DNA of 64,000 nucleotides from Streptomyces polyasparticus (lineage in GTDB: Bacteria; Actinomycetota; Actinomycetes; Streptomycetales; Streptomycetaceae): contig NZ_JACTVJ010000004.1 of the NCBI RefSeq assembly GCF_014493765.1, forward strand, positions 1 through 64,000. Reading direction: 5' to 3'. The notes beneath the pieces were generated by a model that worked only from the letters and a program-made list of their open reading frames with translations, did no database searches and had not been told where the DNA came from. Within the stretch, counting starts at the first letter, position 1. Each line of letters opens with the position of its first letter. This document shows positions 1 through 8,269 of this stretch, one piece after another. Both the position numbers and the translations under genes were made by a program.

Positions 1-330
1 GTTGAGTTCTCAAGGAACGGACGCTTCCTTTGTACTCACCCTCTCGGGCTTTCCTCCGGGCTTCCCTTCGGTCTTGCGTTTCCGACTCTATCAGACTCTT
101 TCGGGCCTGATTCCCAGTCGGCGGGATTTGCCTTTCGGTTGCCTTTCGACTTCCTGCGGGCTGTCTATTCGGCCTCGCGACCTTTCGACATTCACTACGT
201 TAGCGGATTCCTTCGGCAACTCATAATCGAGTCAGCGGAATCGAATTTCGGCATGCCGAAATGGACCCCGTTGAGGGAAGTCGCAGTAGTGGTTTGGCCG
301 CTTCCGGCTGCTGTCGAAGGCAGTACCCGG
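1..330 (-). promoter_or_regulatory. rRNA operon leader and promoter region (transcribed leftwards)
   Basis: Read on the minus strand, this AT-richer stretch runs into CTTGAGAACTCAAC at 14-1, the box that in actinomycetes lies in the 16S rRNA leader near the precursor processing stem. Upstream of it are repeated GAAAG-type segments and a TAGAGT hexamer (90-85) that could be a -10 element. The 16S gene would lie just left of the window. This is recognition by recall of Streptomyces rrn leaders, not an alignment. I see no coding potential here, and nothing further in 331-382. Confidence 0.6.
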
Positions 331-382
331 TTCAAGCGGCTCGGGCTACATTACGGATCCCCCGGAGCGGCGTCAAGTCCCG

Positions 383-1024
383 TCAGGACGTCCGCCGTCG
401 GGGCGTATGGGCCCTGTAAGGGCTGACGGTCGGGTCGTCGGCGATCCAGAAGCGCCAGGGGTGGACTCCGCCCTCCCCCGAGACGCCGGTGCGCGGGCCG
501 TTGCGTACCTGGTCGGAGGGCACGGGTGTACCCGTATAGACAGAGAGCGAAGCTTCGGGGCCCGCGCAGACGTCCGTGCCGTCGAGGGCGCGGTCGACGT
601 CGAGGGCCGTGGCGAGGCGGGCCGGGCCTTTGGCCAGTTCCTTGTCATTGCGGGCCGATAGGCGTCGGTGCCGGGTGAGCTCGGCGCCCTCGACGATCTC
701 GCCGGCGCGCAGGAGTACACCGCTCGCGAAGCCCTCCGGGCCGCAGACGAGGTTGAGGCAGTGCCACATGCCGTACGTGAAGTAGACGTATGCGTGGCCC
801 GGCGGTCCGAACATCACGCCGTTGCGGGCCGTGCGGCCACGATAGGCGTGCGAGCCCGGGTCGGACTCCCCGGCGTACGCCTCCACCTCTGTGAGGCGGA
901 GCGCGATCGGACCGTCGGGGGTGGTGCGGACCAGGATGCGTCCCAGGAGGTCGGGGGCGACCTCGAGGACGGGCCGGTCGAAGAACGTGCGGGGCAGGGG
1001 CGTACGGTCGGGGGCCGCGATCAT
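383..1024 (-). CDS. DNA-3-methyladenine glycosylase (AAG/MPG family)
   Basis: Base-excision repair enzyme that removes alkylated purines such as 3-methyladenine. The 213-residue product has the family layout: an N-terminal [14 protein letters not shown] region, the [10 protein letters not shown] motif with the glutamate that activates water in the human enzyme, then the [15 protein letters not shown] and [16 protein letters not shown] blocks. I chose the ATG at 1024. An in-frame start at 1087 would add 21 residues unlike the family, but neither start has a clear ribosome site. The gene stands alone, leftward, divergent from spo0M. Confidence 0.93.
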   Translation of the reverse strand: MIAAPDRTPLPRTFFDRPVLEVAPDLLGRILVRTTPDGPIALRLTEVEAYAGESDPGSHAYRGRTARNGVMFGPPGHAYVYFTYGMWHCLNLVCGPEGFASGVLLRAGEIVEGAELTRHRRLSARNDKELAKGPARLATALDVDRALDGTDVCAGPEASLSVYTGTPVPSDQVRNGPRTGVSGEGGVHPWRFWIADDPTVSPYRAHTPRRRTS

Positions 1025-1184
1025 GGCGTACGAGCGTAGTGCAAAGGTTCTGTACGGGTGGGTGGTCAGGGGGCCCTGCGCTTGCAAGGGTGTGGGCCGG
1101 AACCAGCGCCTGCCGGTTCGCGTTTGTAGATGAGAGATCGCTGATCAAGACGGGCCGTCGTCGTGCGGCACGGGGAGGAACATC

Positions 1185-1967
1185 ATGGGGTTCAAGAGGC
1201 TGCTCGCGAGCATGGGTGCCGGTGGCGCTTCGGTGGAGACGGTGCTGACCGAGGCCAATGTCGTGCCGGGCGGCGTCGTCCAGGGCGAGGTCCGTATTCA
1301 GGGCGGGTCCGTCGATCAGCAGATCGAGGCCCTCTCGGTCGGCCTGCAGGCGCGGGTCGAGGTCGAGGGCGGTGACCAGGAGGTCAAGCAGGACATCGAG
1401 TTCACCAAGCAGCGCCTCGGCGGTGCCTTCGAGCTCAAGGCCAATGCGCTGCACGCCGTGCAGTTCGGGCTCGAGATCCCGTGGGAGACGCCAGTCACCA
1501 CGATCGACGGTCAGGCGCTGCGTGGCATGAACATTGGTGTGACCACCGAGCTGGAGATCGCGCGTGCGGTCGACTCCGGTGACCTGGACCCGATCAATGT
1601 GCACCCGCTGCCGGCGCAGCAGGCGATTCTCGACGCCTTCATCCAGCTGGGCTTCCGCTTCAAGAGCGCGGACATGGAGCGCGGGCACATCCGCGGTACG
1701 CGGCAGAAGCTGCCGTTCTACCAGGAGATCGAGTTCTTCCCGCCGTCGCAGTACCAGGGTCTGAGCCAGGTCGAGCTGTCCTTCGTCGCGGACGACCGCG
1801 AGATGGACGTCGTACTGGAGATGGACAAGAAGCCCGGTCTGTTCAACCAGGGCGGCGACACCTTCCGTGCCTTCAAGGTGGGGCTGAACGACTACCAGGG
1901 CACGGACTGGTCGGCTTACCTGAACGAGTGGCTGTCCAAGGTCGGCGGGAAGCGCAACTGGGCCTAG
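1185..1967 (+). CDS. spo0M: Spo0M-like sporulation control protein
   Basis: A 260-residue cytosolic protein of the Spo0M family, an arrestin-like beta-sandwich fold linked to sporulation control in Bacillus. Visible family features are the MGFKRLLASMGAGGASVET start, the GGVVQGEV segment, and a C-terminal region ending in DWSAYLNEWLSKVGG. GGGAGGAAC sits about 6 bases before the ATG, which supports the start. Its exact role in streptomycetes is not established. It is followed after 42 bases by the PEBP-like gene on the same strand, so the two are probably cotranscribed up to the terminator at 2563. Confidence 0.9.
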   Translation: MGFKRLLASMGAGGASVETVLTEANVVPGGVVQGEVRIQGGSVDQQIEALSVGLQARVEVEGGDQEVKQDIEFTKQRLGGAFELKANALHAVQFGLEIPWETPVTTIDGQALRGMNIGVTTELEIARAVDSGDLDPINVHPLPAQQAILDAFIQLGFRFKSADMERGHIRGTRQKLPFYQEIEFFPPSQYQGLSQVELSFVADDREMDVVLEMDKKPGLFNQGGDTFRAFKVGLNDYQGTDWSAYLNEWLSKVGGKRNWA

Positions 1968-2009
1968 GCTCTGAAGCGCAGACCCGAGACTGCCGACCGG
2001 AGGTTTGAC

Positions 2010-2546
2010 GTGACGGACAAGAGGCGCCCGCTCCCCCATGACTTCCACCCGCAGGTGCCGTCGTTCACGGTCCTGAGCGACGATGTCGCGCCGGGTGAGG
2101 TCCTGGACGACGCCCAGGTGTACGCGAAGGGCAACACCTCGCCGCAGCTGCGGTGGGAGGGGTTCCCTGCGGAGACCAAGAGCTTCGCGGTGACGTGTTA
2201 CGACCCCGATGCCCCCACGGGCAGCGGGTTCTGGCACTGGGTGCTCTTCGACATCCCCGCGTCGGTCACCGAGCTGCCTGTCGGTGCCGGCAGCGGCAAG
2301 TTCGAGGGTCTGCCCGAGGGTGCGGTGCACGCGCGCAACGACTACGGGTCGAAGGACTTCGGTGGCGCCGCTCCCCCGCCCGGGGACGGCTCGCACCGTT
2401 ATGTCTTCACCGTGTACGCGGTGGACCAGGAGAAGCTGGGTCCCGACGCGGAGGCGTCTCCGGCCGTCGTCGGCTTCAACCTGCGGTTCCACACGCTGGC
2501 CCGTGCGCAGCTCATCGGTGAGTACGAGGCACCCGCCGACAGCTGA
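2010..2546 (+). CDS. YbhB/YbcL-like phosphatidylethanolamine-binding protein (PEBP) family
   Basis: The 178-residue product carries the two PEBP signatures. The first is [20 protein letters not shown], with the DPDAP ligand-pocket motif. The second is the [21 protein letters not shown] block. Bacterial members are small cytoplasmic proteins named after Raf kinase inhibitor protein, and their ligand is generally unknown. The start is a GTG at 2010, with GGAGG at 1999-2003. A strong intrinsic terminator follows directly, so the gene ends a two-gene unit with spo0M. Confidence 0.92.
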   Translation: MTDKRRPLPHDFHPQVPSFTVLSDDVAPGEVLDDAQVYAKGNTSPQLRWEGFPAETKSFAVTCYDPDAPTGSGFWHWVLFDIPASVTELPVGAGSGKFEGLPEGAVHARNDYGSKDFGGAAPPPGDGSHRYVFTVYAVDQEKLGPDAEASPAVVGFNLRFHTLARAQLIGEYEAPADS

Positions 2547-2562
2547 GGGTTCATCGGTTGTT

Positions 2563-2607
2563 TGCCCGCTCCTGGTCATGGAATTGATCAGGAGCGGGCA
2601 TTTTTAT
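2563..2607 (+). terminator. Intrinsic terminator after PEBP gene
   Basis: Perfect 12-bp stem TGCCCGCTCCTG (2563-2574) pairing with 2589-2600, a 14-base loop, then TTTTTATT. It is one of the few terminators in the window with a real U tract. Confidence 0.9.
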
Positions 2608-2691
2608 TCCGTTGTCCAGATCAGCCCGCCCGGCCAGAGTTGATCCCAGTCCGCCGTGGGGTGGGCTGGTGCGCACGGGAGGGTGGGCGAG

Positions 2692-3201
2692 ATGCGGGAC
2701 ACGCTGGTGCTGAACGCGAGCTTCGAGCCGCTGTCGACGGTGACGTTGAACCGGGCTGTCGTGCTGGTTCTGACCGATAAGGCCGTCGTCGAGCAGGCCC
2801 ACCCCGAGCTGCGTATGCGCGCGGCGGCGGTGGAGCTGCCGGTGCCTCGGGTGATCAGGCTCTGCCGGTACGTACGGGTGCCGTTCCGAAGACACGCGCC
2901 CTGGTCGAGGCGGGGTGTCTTGATCAGGGACCGCAACAAGTGCGCGTACTGCGGCCGGCGGGCCACCACGGTGGACCACGTCGTACCGCGTGCGCAGGGT
3001 GGTGGGGACACCTGGTTGAACACGGTGGCCTCGTGTGCGGCGGACAATCACCGCAAGGCGGACCGTACGCCGGAGCAGGCTCAGATGCCGTTGCTCTTCG
3101 AGCCGTTCGTGCCGACGCCGAGTGATGCGATGTTGTTCGCGCTGGCGGCTGACGACCGGTCGGCGCTGCCGGAGTGGCTCACGCAGTCGGTGGCCGCGTA
3201 A
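2692..3201 (+). CDS. HNH endonuclease domain protein
   Basis: 169 residues. Residues 1-75 form the conserved actinobacterial N-terminal part beginning MRDTLVLNASFEPLS. The HNH core follows: a CAYC zinc pair, DHVVPRAQGG with the catalytic histidine, an asparagine in TWLN, and SCAADNHRKADRTP. The second zinc knuckle has only one cysteine (CAAD) where many HNH proteins have CxxC. The ATG at 2692 follows GGGAGGG. An upstream ATG at 2656 would add 12 unsupported residues. HNH nucleases of this kind are widespread in actinomycetes, and their substrate is unknown. Confidence 0.88.
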   Translation: MRDTLVLNASFEPLSTVTLNRAVVLVLTDKAVVEQAHPELRMRAAAVELPVPRVIRLCRYVRVPFRRHAPWSRRGVLIRDRNKCAYCGRRATTVDHVVPRAQGGGDTWLNTVASCAADNHRKADRTPEQAQMPLLFEPFVPTPSDAMLFALAADDRSALPEWLTQSVAA

Positions 3202-3226
3202 CAGGCGCGTGCCCGATCCCGACGAG

Positions 3227-3254
3227 GCCCGTCTCCTTCAGGAGGCGGGCTTCT
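3227..3254. terminator. Bidirectional hairpin between HNH and DUF1272 genes
   Basis: GCCCGTCTCCT (3227-3237) pairs with AGGAGGCGGGC (3240-3250) with one G-U type mismatch, followed by TTCTT. It overlaps the DUF1272 stop codon and can serve both convergent genes. Confidence 0.6.
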
Positions 3255-3426
3255 TCGCGGGACGGGGCCGTATGACCAGCTCTCCCGAGCAGTTGGGGCA
3301 GATGTGCTCCATCGCCGTGGTGCAGTCCGGGCACCACGTGCACTCGTACACGCAGATGTACGCGGGGTCCTCGGGGGCTATCGGCTTGTCGCAGCGTTCG
3401 CAGACGGTCCGCATTTCGAGCGCCAT
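3238..3426 (-). CDS. DUF1272 zinc-ribbon protein
   Basis: A 62-residue protein dominated by cysteine pairs: CERC near the N-terminus, then CVYECTWCPDC and CPNC. This arrangement is typical of DUF1272 and should bind structural zinc. Its role is unknown. The ATG at 3426 lies two bases after the stop of the TSUP exporter gene, so it is the last gene of that leftward operon and is translationally coupled. A second in-frame ATG at 3414 (MRTVCERC) is also possible. Confidence 0.85.
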   Translation of the reverse strand: MALEMRTVCERCDKPIAPEDPAYICVYECTWCPDCTTAMEHICPNCSGELVIRPRPAKKPAS

Positions 3427-3428
3427 GG

Positions 3429-4196
3429 TCACCTCATCACGAGTTGGATCAAGGCCACAGTACCGACGGCCACGATGAGCCCCCTCAGCAGGCCCGACGG
3501 AATGCGACGGCCCAGCGTCCCGCCGACGAAACCGCCCACCAGGGAGCCCGCCGCCAGGAGCAGGACCACGGTCCAGTCGAAGTGGGCGGCGAAGAGGAAG
3601 AAGAGGGCGGCGACGGCGTTGACCATCGCGGCCAGGATGTTCTTGACCGCGTTGGTGCGCTGCAGGGATTCGCCGAGGAACATGCCCATCAGGGCCATGT
3701 AGAGGATGCCTTGGGCGGCGGTGAAGTAGCCGCCGTACACGCTTGCGAGGAACAGACCTACGAGGAGCCAGGGGCCGCCGAACTGGCTGCCCGGCTGTCC
3801 CTTGCGTTCGCGGCGGCGTTGCAGGGCCTTGGTGATCCAGGGCTGGAGCGCGATGAGGACGAGCGCGAGGCCGACGAGGACCGGGACGATCATCTCGAAC
3901 GCGGAGTGCGGCAGCGTCAGGAGCAGGATCGCTCCGCACAGGCCGCCCGCGGTGACAACGATGCCGAAGCGCAGGACGCGCGCCCGCTGCCCGGCCAGTT
4001 CACGGCGGTAGCCGAAGACTCCGCCGGCGAAGCCGGGCAGCAGACCGAGGCCGTTGGAGACCGTGGCCGTCACCGGGGGCAGGCCGATGGCGAGGAGTAC
4101 CGGGAACGTGATGAGCGTCCCGGAGCCCACGACCGTATTGATGGCCCCTGCACCGAATCCGGCGGCGAGGACCCCGACTATTTCCCAGGCCGTCAC
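3429..4196 (-). CDS. TauE/SafE (TSUP) family anion exporter
   Basis: A 255-residue polytopic membrane protein with about seven to eight hydrophobic segments. It has the TSUP N-terminal signature GFGAGAINTVVGSGTLITFP and the C-terminal GGFVGGTLGRRIPSG-LLRGLI. Family members move sulfite, sulfonates or other small anions across the membrane; the substrate cannot be read from sequence. The GTG start at 4196 is 6 bases after the SPFH gene stop, and the gene overlaps neither neighbour. It belongs to the operon nfeD-like - SPFH - TSUP - DUF1272. Confidence 0.88.
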   Translation of the reverse strand: MTAWEIVGVLAAGFGAGAINTVVGSGTLITFPVLLAIGLPPVTATVSNGLGLLPGFAGGVFGYRRELAGQRARVLRFGIVVTAGGLCGAILLLTLPHSAFEMIVPVLVGLALVLIALQPWITKALQRRRERKGQPGSQFGGPWLLVGLFLASVYGGYFTAAQGILYMALMGMFLGESLQRTNAVKNILAAMVNAVAALFFLFAAHFDWTVVLLLAAGSLVGGFVGGTLGRRIPSGLLRGLIVAVGTVALIQLVMR

Positions 4197-4202
4197 AGCG
4201 GG

Positions 4203-5156
4203 TCAGTCGACCGGCGGCTGCTCGCGGCGCTCCGTCGCGGGTGGACCGGCCTGTGGGCCCACGGAGTTGGGGCCGAGCCCGCCGCCGCCGAAGTTGCCGA
4301 ACGCGCCGGACAGGCCCTTGAGTGCGTCGCCGATCTCGCTGGGCACGATCCAGAGCTTGTTGGCATCGCCCTCGGCGATCTTCGGCAGCATCTGGAGATA
4401 CTGGTACGAGAGCAGCTTCTGGTCGGGGTCGCCGGCGTGGATGGACTCGAAGACCGTACGGATGGCCTGCGCTTCGCCTTCCGCGCGCAGAGCCGCGGCC
4501 TTGGCCTCACCTTCGGCGCGCAGGATCGCGGACTGCTTCTCGCCTTCGGCGGTGAGGATCTGCGACTGGCGGATACCTTCCGCGGTGAGGATCGCGGCAC
4601 GCTTGTCACGGTCGGCGCGCATCTGCTTCTCCATCGAGTCCTGGATGGAGGTGGGCGGTTCGATCGCCTTGAGCTCGACGCGGTTGACGCGGATGCCCCA
4701 CTTGCCGGTGGCCTCGTCGAGCACGCCGCGCAGTGCCGCGTTGATCTCCTCGCGGGAGGTCAGGGTCCGCTCCAGGTCCATGCCACCGATGATGTTGCGG
4801 AGCGTGGTGACGGTGAGCTGCTCGATCGCCTGGATGTAGGAGGCGACTTCGTACGTGGCGGCGCGGGCGTCGGTCACCTGGTAGTAGATGACGGTGTCGA
4901 TGTTGACCACCAGGTTGTCCTGGGTGATCACCGGCTGGGGCGGGAACGGAACAACCTGTTCACGCAGGTCGATCCGGTTGCGGATCGAGTCGATGAACGG
5001 GACGACGATGTTCAGACCCGCGTTGAGCGTGCGGGTGTAGCGGCCGAAGCGCTCGACGATGGCGGCGCTGGCCTGCGGGATCACCTGGATCGTCTTGATC
5101 AGGGCGATGAAGACCAACACCACCAGGATGATGAGGACGATGATGACCGGTTGCAT
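4203..5156 (-). CDS. SPFH/Band 7 (stomatin/QmcA-like) membrane scaffold protein
   Basis: 317 residues: one N-terminal membrane helix (about 3-22), then the SPFH core containing RFGRYTRTLNAGLNIVVPFID and the TLRNIIGGMDLERTLTSREEIN block, then an Ala/Glu-rich coiled coil with repeated AEGE units (about 195-235), and a Gly/Pro-rich tail. Such proteins oligomerise into membrane microdomains. The NfeD-like gene just upstream is the classical partner, so this is a stomatin/NfeD pair. GGGAGCGCG lies before the ATG. Confidence 0.93.
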   Translation of the reverse strand: MQPVIIVLIILVVLVFIALIKTIQVIPQASAAIVERFGRYTRTLNAGLNIVVPFIDSIRNRIDLREQVVPFPPQPVITQDNLVVNIDTVIYYQVTDARAATYEVASYIQAIEQLTVTTLRNIIGGMDLERTLTSREEINAALRGVLDEATGKWGIRVNRVELKAIEPPTSIQDSMEKQMRADRDKRAAILTAEGIRQSQILTAEGEKQSAILRAEGEAKAAALRAEGEAQAIRTVFESIHAGDPDQKLLSYQYLQMLPKIAEGDANKLWIVPSEIGDALKGLSGAFGNFGGGGLGPNSVGPQAGPPATERREQPPVD

Positions 5157-5282
5157 CGCGCTCCCCGTGCCCTTCGAGCCTGAATACGCTGCATAGTGCG
5201 CGTACGTCTGGAAGATCTTGCTGATCGAGTCTGTCAGACCTGCGGGTGCCGCGAGCCATCTTCGGCCAGATCACGCCACCGG

Positions 5283-5714
5283 TCACATGACGACGGCGGT
5301 GGCTCCGTCGATCTCCACCACGTCGACCTGCTGACCGACGTCGTACGCCTGCGCCTCGTCGAGTGAACGAGCCGACCAGACCTCGCCGTTGAGTTTGATG
5401 CGGCCGCCGCGTGCGTCCACCCGTTCCAGGACGACGGCCTGCTTGCCCTTCAACGCCTCGACCCCGGTGGCGAGTTGGGGCCGCTGGGCTTTGTGCCGGG
5501 CGGCGACCGGCCGGACGACGGCGATCCCCGCCACCGAAACGGCGGCGAAGAGGATCACTTGGAGAACGACGTCGCCGCCGAGACCGGCGGTCACGGCGGC
5601 GGCCACTGCACCTGCGGAGAGCATCCCGAGCTCGGGCATCGCGGAGATCACGAGCGCAATGCCCAGGACTACCGCGCCGATCAGCCACCACACCCATGGG
5701 TCCATGACGTTCAT
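5283..5714 (-). CDS. NfeD-like membrane protein
   Basis: 143 residues: two to three membrane segments in the first 75 residues beginning MNVMDPWVWWLIGA, followed by a soluble OB-fold-like domain (LKGKQAVVLERVDARGGRIKL, then VDVVEIDGATAVV). The family partners SPFH proteins, and the SPFH gene lies 126 bases downstream. The start is uncertain. ATGs at 5714 and 5705 fit the family but have no clear ribosome site. A GTG at 5762 has GGAAGAG placed too close and adds 16 unusual residues. Confidence 0.85.
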   Translation of the reverse strand: MNVMDPWVWWLIGAVVLGIALVISAMPELGMLSAGAVAAAVTAGLGGDVVLQVILFAAVSVAGIAVVRPVAARHKAQRPQLATGVEALKGKQAVVLERVDARGGRIKLNGEVWSARSLDEAQAYDVGQQVDVVEIDGATAVVM

Positions 5715-5789
5715 GGTAGGGGCGGGGGCCCGGCCCGGGACAGGGTGCGCGGGCCCCTGCACTGCTCTTCCGTACGGGATTTTACGGGG

Positions 5790-6581
5790 TCAGGAGATCG
5801 GCAGGCCCTGCGCGGTCCAGCGGTCGCCGACCTGTTCGACGACCAGCGGGAGGCCGAAGCAGAGCGACAGGTTCCGGGACGTCAGTTCCAGCTCCAGAGG
5901 GCCGGCCGCGAGGACCTTGCCCTGGCGGATCATCAGGACGTGCGTGAAGCCGGGGGCGATCTCCTCGACATGGTGCGTGACCATGATCATCGAGGGGGCG
6001 ATGGGGTCGCGGGCCAGGCGGCCGAGCCGGCGCACCAGGTCCTCGCGGCCGCCGAGGTCGAGGCCCGCGGCCGGCTCGTCCAGGAGCAGCAGCTCGGGGT
6101 CCGTCATCAGGGCGCGCGCGATCATGGTGCGCTTGCGCTCGCCCTCGGAGAGGGTGCCGAACTTACGGTCCAGGAACTCGGACATGCCGAGGCGGTCGAG
6201 GAAGGCGCGGGCGCGCTGCTCGTCGACGTCCTCGTACTGCTCGTTCCAGCCGGCGGTCATGCCGTAGGCGGCGGTGAGCACGGTCTGCAGGACGGTCTGG
6301 CTCTTGGGGAGCTTGTCGGCGATGGCGATGCCGGCCATGCCGATGCGCGGGCGCAGCTCGAAGACGTCGACCTTGCCGAGGGTGTCACCGAGGATGGTCG
6401 CGGTGCCCTTGCTCGGGAACAGGTAGCTGGAGGCGACATTGAGCAGCGTCGTCTTGCCGGCGCCGTTGGGGCCGAGGATGACCCAGCGCTCCCCCTCCTT
6501 CACCGACCAGGAGACCTGGTCCACCAGTGCGCGGCCCCCTCGGACCACGGACACGTCCTCCAGCTCGAGCACATCGCTCAT
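5790..6581 (-). CDS. ABC transporter ATP-binding protein
   Basis: A 263-residue stand-alone ATPase. Walker A is GPNGAGKTT, the signature is LSEGERKR (an SEGER variant), Walker B is LLLLDEPAAGLD, and the switch is VTHHVEE. No permease gene is adjacent. The architecture resembles ModF/YlmA-like orphan ATPases; the substrate is unknown. The ATG at 6581 follows GGGAGAC at moderate spacing. An upstream in-frame ATG at 6599 lacks a ribosome site. Confidence 0.88.
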   Translation of the reverse strand: MSDVLELEDVSVVRGGRALVDQVSWSVKEGERWVILGPNGAGKTTLLNVASSYLFPSKGTATILGDTLGKVDVFELRPRIGMAGIAIADKLPKSQTVLQTVLTAAYGMTAGWNEQYEDVDEQRARAFLDRLGMSEFLDRKFGTLSEGERKRTMIARALMTDPELLLLDEPAAGLDLGGREDLVRRLGRLARDPIAPSMIMVTHHVEEIAPGFTHVLMIRQGKVLAAGPLELELTSRNLSLCFGLPLVVEQVGDRWTAQGLPIS

Positions 6582-6722
6582 GAGCGTGCTGTCTCCCATG
6601 CGTATCGGAACTTGCGAGCGTCAGGTCGGACGTCGCCCCCAGGGAAAACCTACGCCACCGGGCGAGGACTCCGGTCGCCGGTCCGGTCCTTGGTGTTTGT
6701 TTCGGCAACGTGGAGGGGCTCC

Positions 6723-6835
6723 AGAGCCTGCTTCCGAACCTCCGTCGTTCTGCCCGGAGGGCAGGCGCAGCGGCGGTCGCGGCGAGAGTGCGCGCCGCGC
6801 GTCGGGGCGCAGGCGGGGGTTCGGAAGCAGGCTCT
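6723..6835. repeat. Long inverted repeat, 17-bp arms
   Basis: AGAGCCTGCTTCCGAAC at 6723-6739 is repeated as its exact reverse complement at 6819-6835, enclosing 79 bases that contain a further small hairpin (CTGCCC/GGGCAG). It ends 13 bases before the next ATG, so it lies in the 5' untranslated region of that gene or is a small palindromic element. Confidence 0.85.
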
Positions 6836-6848
6836 TAGGCTGGTCTCC

Positions 6849-7631
6849 ATGCTCACGGAACAGCGCTCGGGCCGGCTGGCCTCATGGGGTAATGCACTGA
6901 TTGCCGGACTTGTCTCACCTGATGAGGCCGCGCTCGCGATCGTCGGGGACGACGCCGTGCACCGGGTGGACGGTGTGCCCGGTGAGGCGGGTCCGGTCGG
7001 CCTGACCCTCGCGCTCGGCCGGCTGCGGGCGCTCGGCGCGCAGGGGCTGCGGGTCGCGCTGCCGGCGCCCGGGCATCCGCTGGGGCTGAGCGGTCCCGCG
7101 GAGTTCAACGCGCGGGCGCTCGAGGCCGAGGAGGCCGTGGTCTGCCACGGGGTCGCGCTCGGGCTCGTGCCCGAGGTGTACGAGGCAGGGCCCGACGGTG
7201 ACGTCCATGTGGAGGTCCTCTGGCACTGTCTGCCGGTGCGCGAGGCGCCGCCGGCCGATGTGCCCTCGCTCGGGGAGGCGGAGCGCGAGCTGGCCGAGGC
7301 GCTGCGGGACGCGACGGCGCTGCTCACCAAGCTGGACGTCGCGGGGTCGGGGCCGGTCGCCGAGGCCGCCGTGGAGGCGTACCGGGCGCGGGCGGAGCGC
7401 GGGCGCGAGGTGCTCGCCCCTGGCTATCCGCCGCGTGCGGTCAGGGTGTTGGAGCTGGCGCAGCGGGTCGGACTGCTGATCTCGGTGGCGTACGAGAACG
7501 GGCACGGCGGGGCTGTCAGCGCCTCCGAGATCGGCGCGCGGGCCGAGGCGCTGCGGCCGGTGGAACGTACGGCGCGCAGGGCGCAGGTGGCCGCGTACAA
7601 CGCGTATGTGGAGGAGCTGCTGCGGGGCTGA
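6849..7631 (+). CDS. Conserved hypothetical protein (Streptomyces-type)
   Basis: 260 residues, Ala/Glu/Leu-rich, with no signal peptide, membrane helix or recognised catalytic motif. The middle part contains GLRVALPAPGHPLGLSGP and a VLWHCLPVREAPPADVPSLGEAERELAEALRDAT segment; the C-terminal half is predicted helical. In S. coelicolor a gene of this type sits beside chpE as I recall, but I know of no function. The ATG at 6849 is the first plausible start after the 17-bp inverted repeat; the Shine-Dalgarno match is weak. Confidence 0.75.
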   Translation: MLTEQRSGRLASWGNALIAGLVSPDEAALAIVGDDAVHRVDGVPGEAGPVGLTLALGRLRALGAQGLRVALPAPGHPLGLSGPAEFNARALEAEEAVVCHGVALGLVPEVYEAGPDGDVHVEVLWHCLPVREAPPADVPSLGEAERELAEALRDATALLTKLDVAGSGPVAEAAVEAYRARAERGREVLAPGYPPRAVRVLELAQRVGLLISVAYENGHGGAVSASEIGARAEALRPVERTARRAQVAAYNAYVEELLRG

Positions 7632-7677
7632 GCGCCCGCGCCGTAGCAGCCGGAAAGCTGGAACGACCGGAACACGC

Positions 7678-7715
7678 GAAAGCCCCGCGAACCGGGAGGA
7701 GTTCGCGGGGCTTTC
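7678..7715. terminator. Bidirectional terminator between hypothetical gene and chaplin
   Basis: 14-bp perfect stem GAAAGCCCCGCGAA (7678-7691) with 7702-7715 and a 10-base loop. It serves the convergent gene ends at 7631 and 7729. Confidence 0.88.
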
Positions 7716-7728
7716 GGAGTGCTGTGCG

Positions 7729-7971
7729 TCAGCTGGCGTTCGAGAGCGCGTTGCCGAACGCCGGGTTGAGGGCGCCACCGACGTTGGCGGAGTTGCCGCC
7801 GACGTTCACGGGGACGTGCACCGGGGCCTGCACGGTGTTGCCCGAGCCGACGCCCGGGTTCTGCAGGGCCTTGGCGTCCGCGTCGGAGTCGGCGAACGCG
7901 GCACCGGCGGAGGCACCCGCGGCCATCGAAGCGGCGGCGACGACCAGGGCGGCCTTCTTGGCGAAGTTCAT
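7729..7971 (-). CDS. chpE: Short chaplin lacking cysteines (ChpE-like)
   Basis: An 80-residue secreted surface protein: a Sec signal peptide (MNFAKKAALVVAAASMAAG... cleaved near AFA-DS), then one chaplin domain with GNTVQAPVHVPVNVGGN and ALNPAFGN. Chaplins assemble into amyloid-like films that make aerial hyphae hydrophobic. The two cysteines found in most chaplin domains are absent; glycine and alanine stand at those places. That is the hallmark of ChpE in S. coelicolor. GGAGG lies 8-12 bases before the ATG. It lies next to a second, cysteine-containing chaplin. Confidence 0.93.
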   Translation of the reverse strand: MNFAKKAALVVAAASMAAGASAGAAFADSDADAKALQNPGVGSGNTVQAPVHVPVNVGGNSANVGGALNPAFGNALSNAS

Positions 7972-8208
7972 GAGGTTGTTCCTCCATCAAGTCCCGTGCT
8001 GAGCACGGGAGTTCACTGTTCCGCGACCCCAGCCGCGGGGTCGCACGCTGAAGAACGCATGGGCCGTCCGGATGACACGGACCGGGGCCTGATGCCGCCC
8101 GTTTGGATCAATAGGCCGAAGATCTGCGGAACGCGCGAGAGCCGCGGTCGAGCGAGAGCCGTGGTCGCGCGAGTGCCCTGGGTCCGCTTGAACGTCCTGG
8201 ACACGCGA

Positions 8209-8241
8209 CCGGCCCCCCAGGCGGTATGCCTGGGGGGCCGG
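8209..8241 (-). terminator. Terminator downstream of second chaplin
   Basis: 13-bp perfect stem CCGGCCCCCCAGG (8209-8221) with 8229-8241 and a 7-base loop; no U tract, as is common in Streptomyces. Confidence 0.8.
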
Positions 8242-8269
8242 TTGGTCAGTGCCTAGACCTTGGCGAACG

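Noticed and set aside
2-426. Two overlapping plus-strand open frames (74 and 95 codons) at the left edge
   Set aside because: They lie on the complement of an rRNA operon leader, and their codon usage lacks the GC bias of the real genes.
645-2579. A 644-codon minus-strand frame opposite spo0M and the PEBP-like gene
   Set aside because: It is an antisense shadow of two well-supported genes on the plus strand; the translation is low-complexity and matches no family.
3444-5183. A 579-codon plus-strand frame opposite the TSUP and SPFH genes
   Set aside because: Antisense shadow created by GC-biased codons; rich in Gly/Asp/Arg with no domain.
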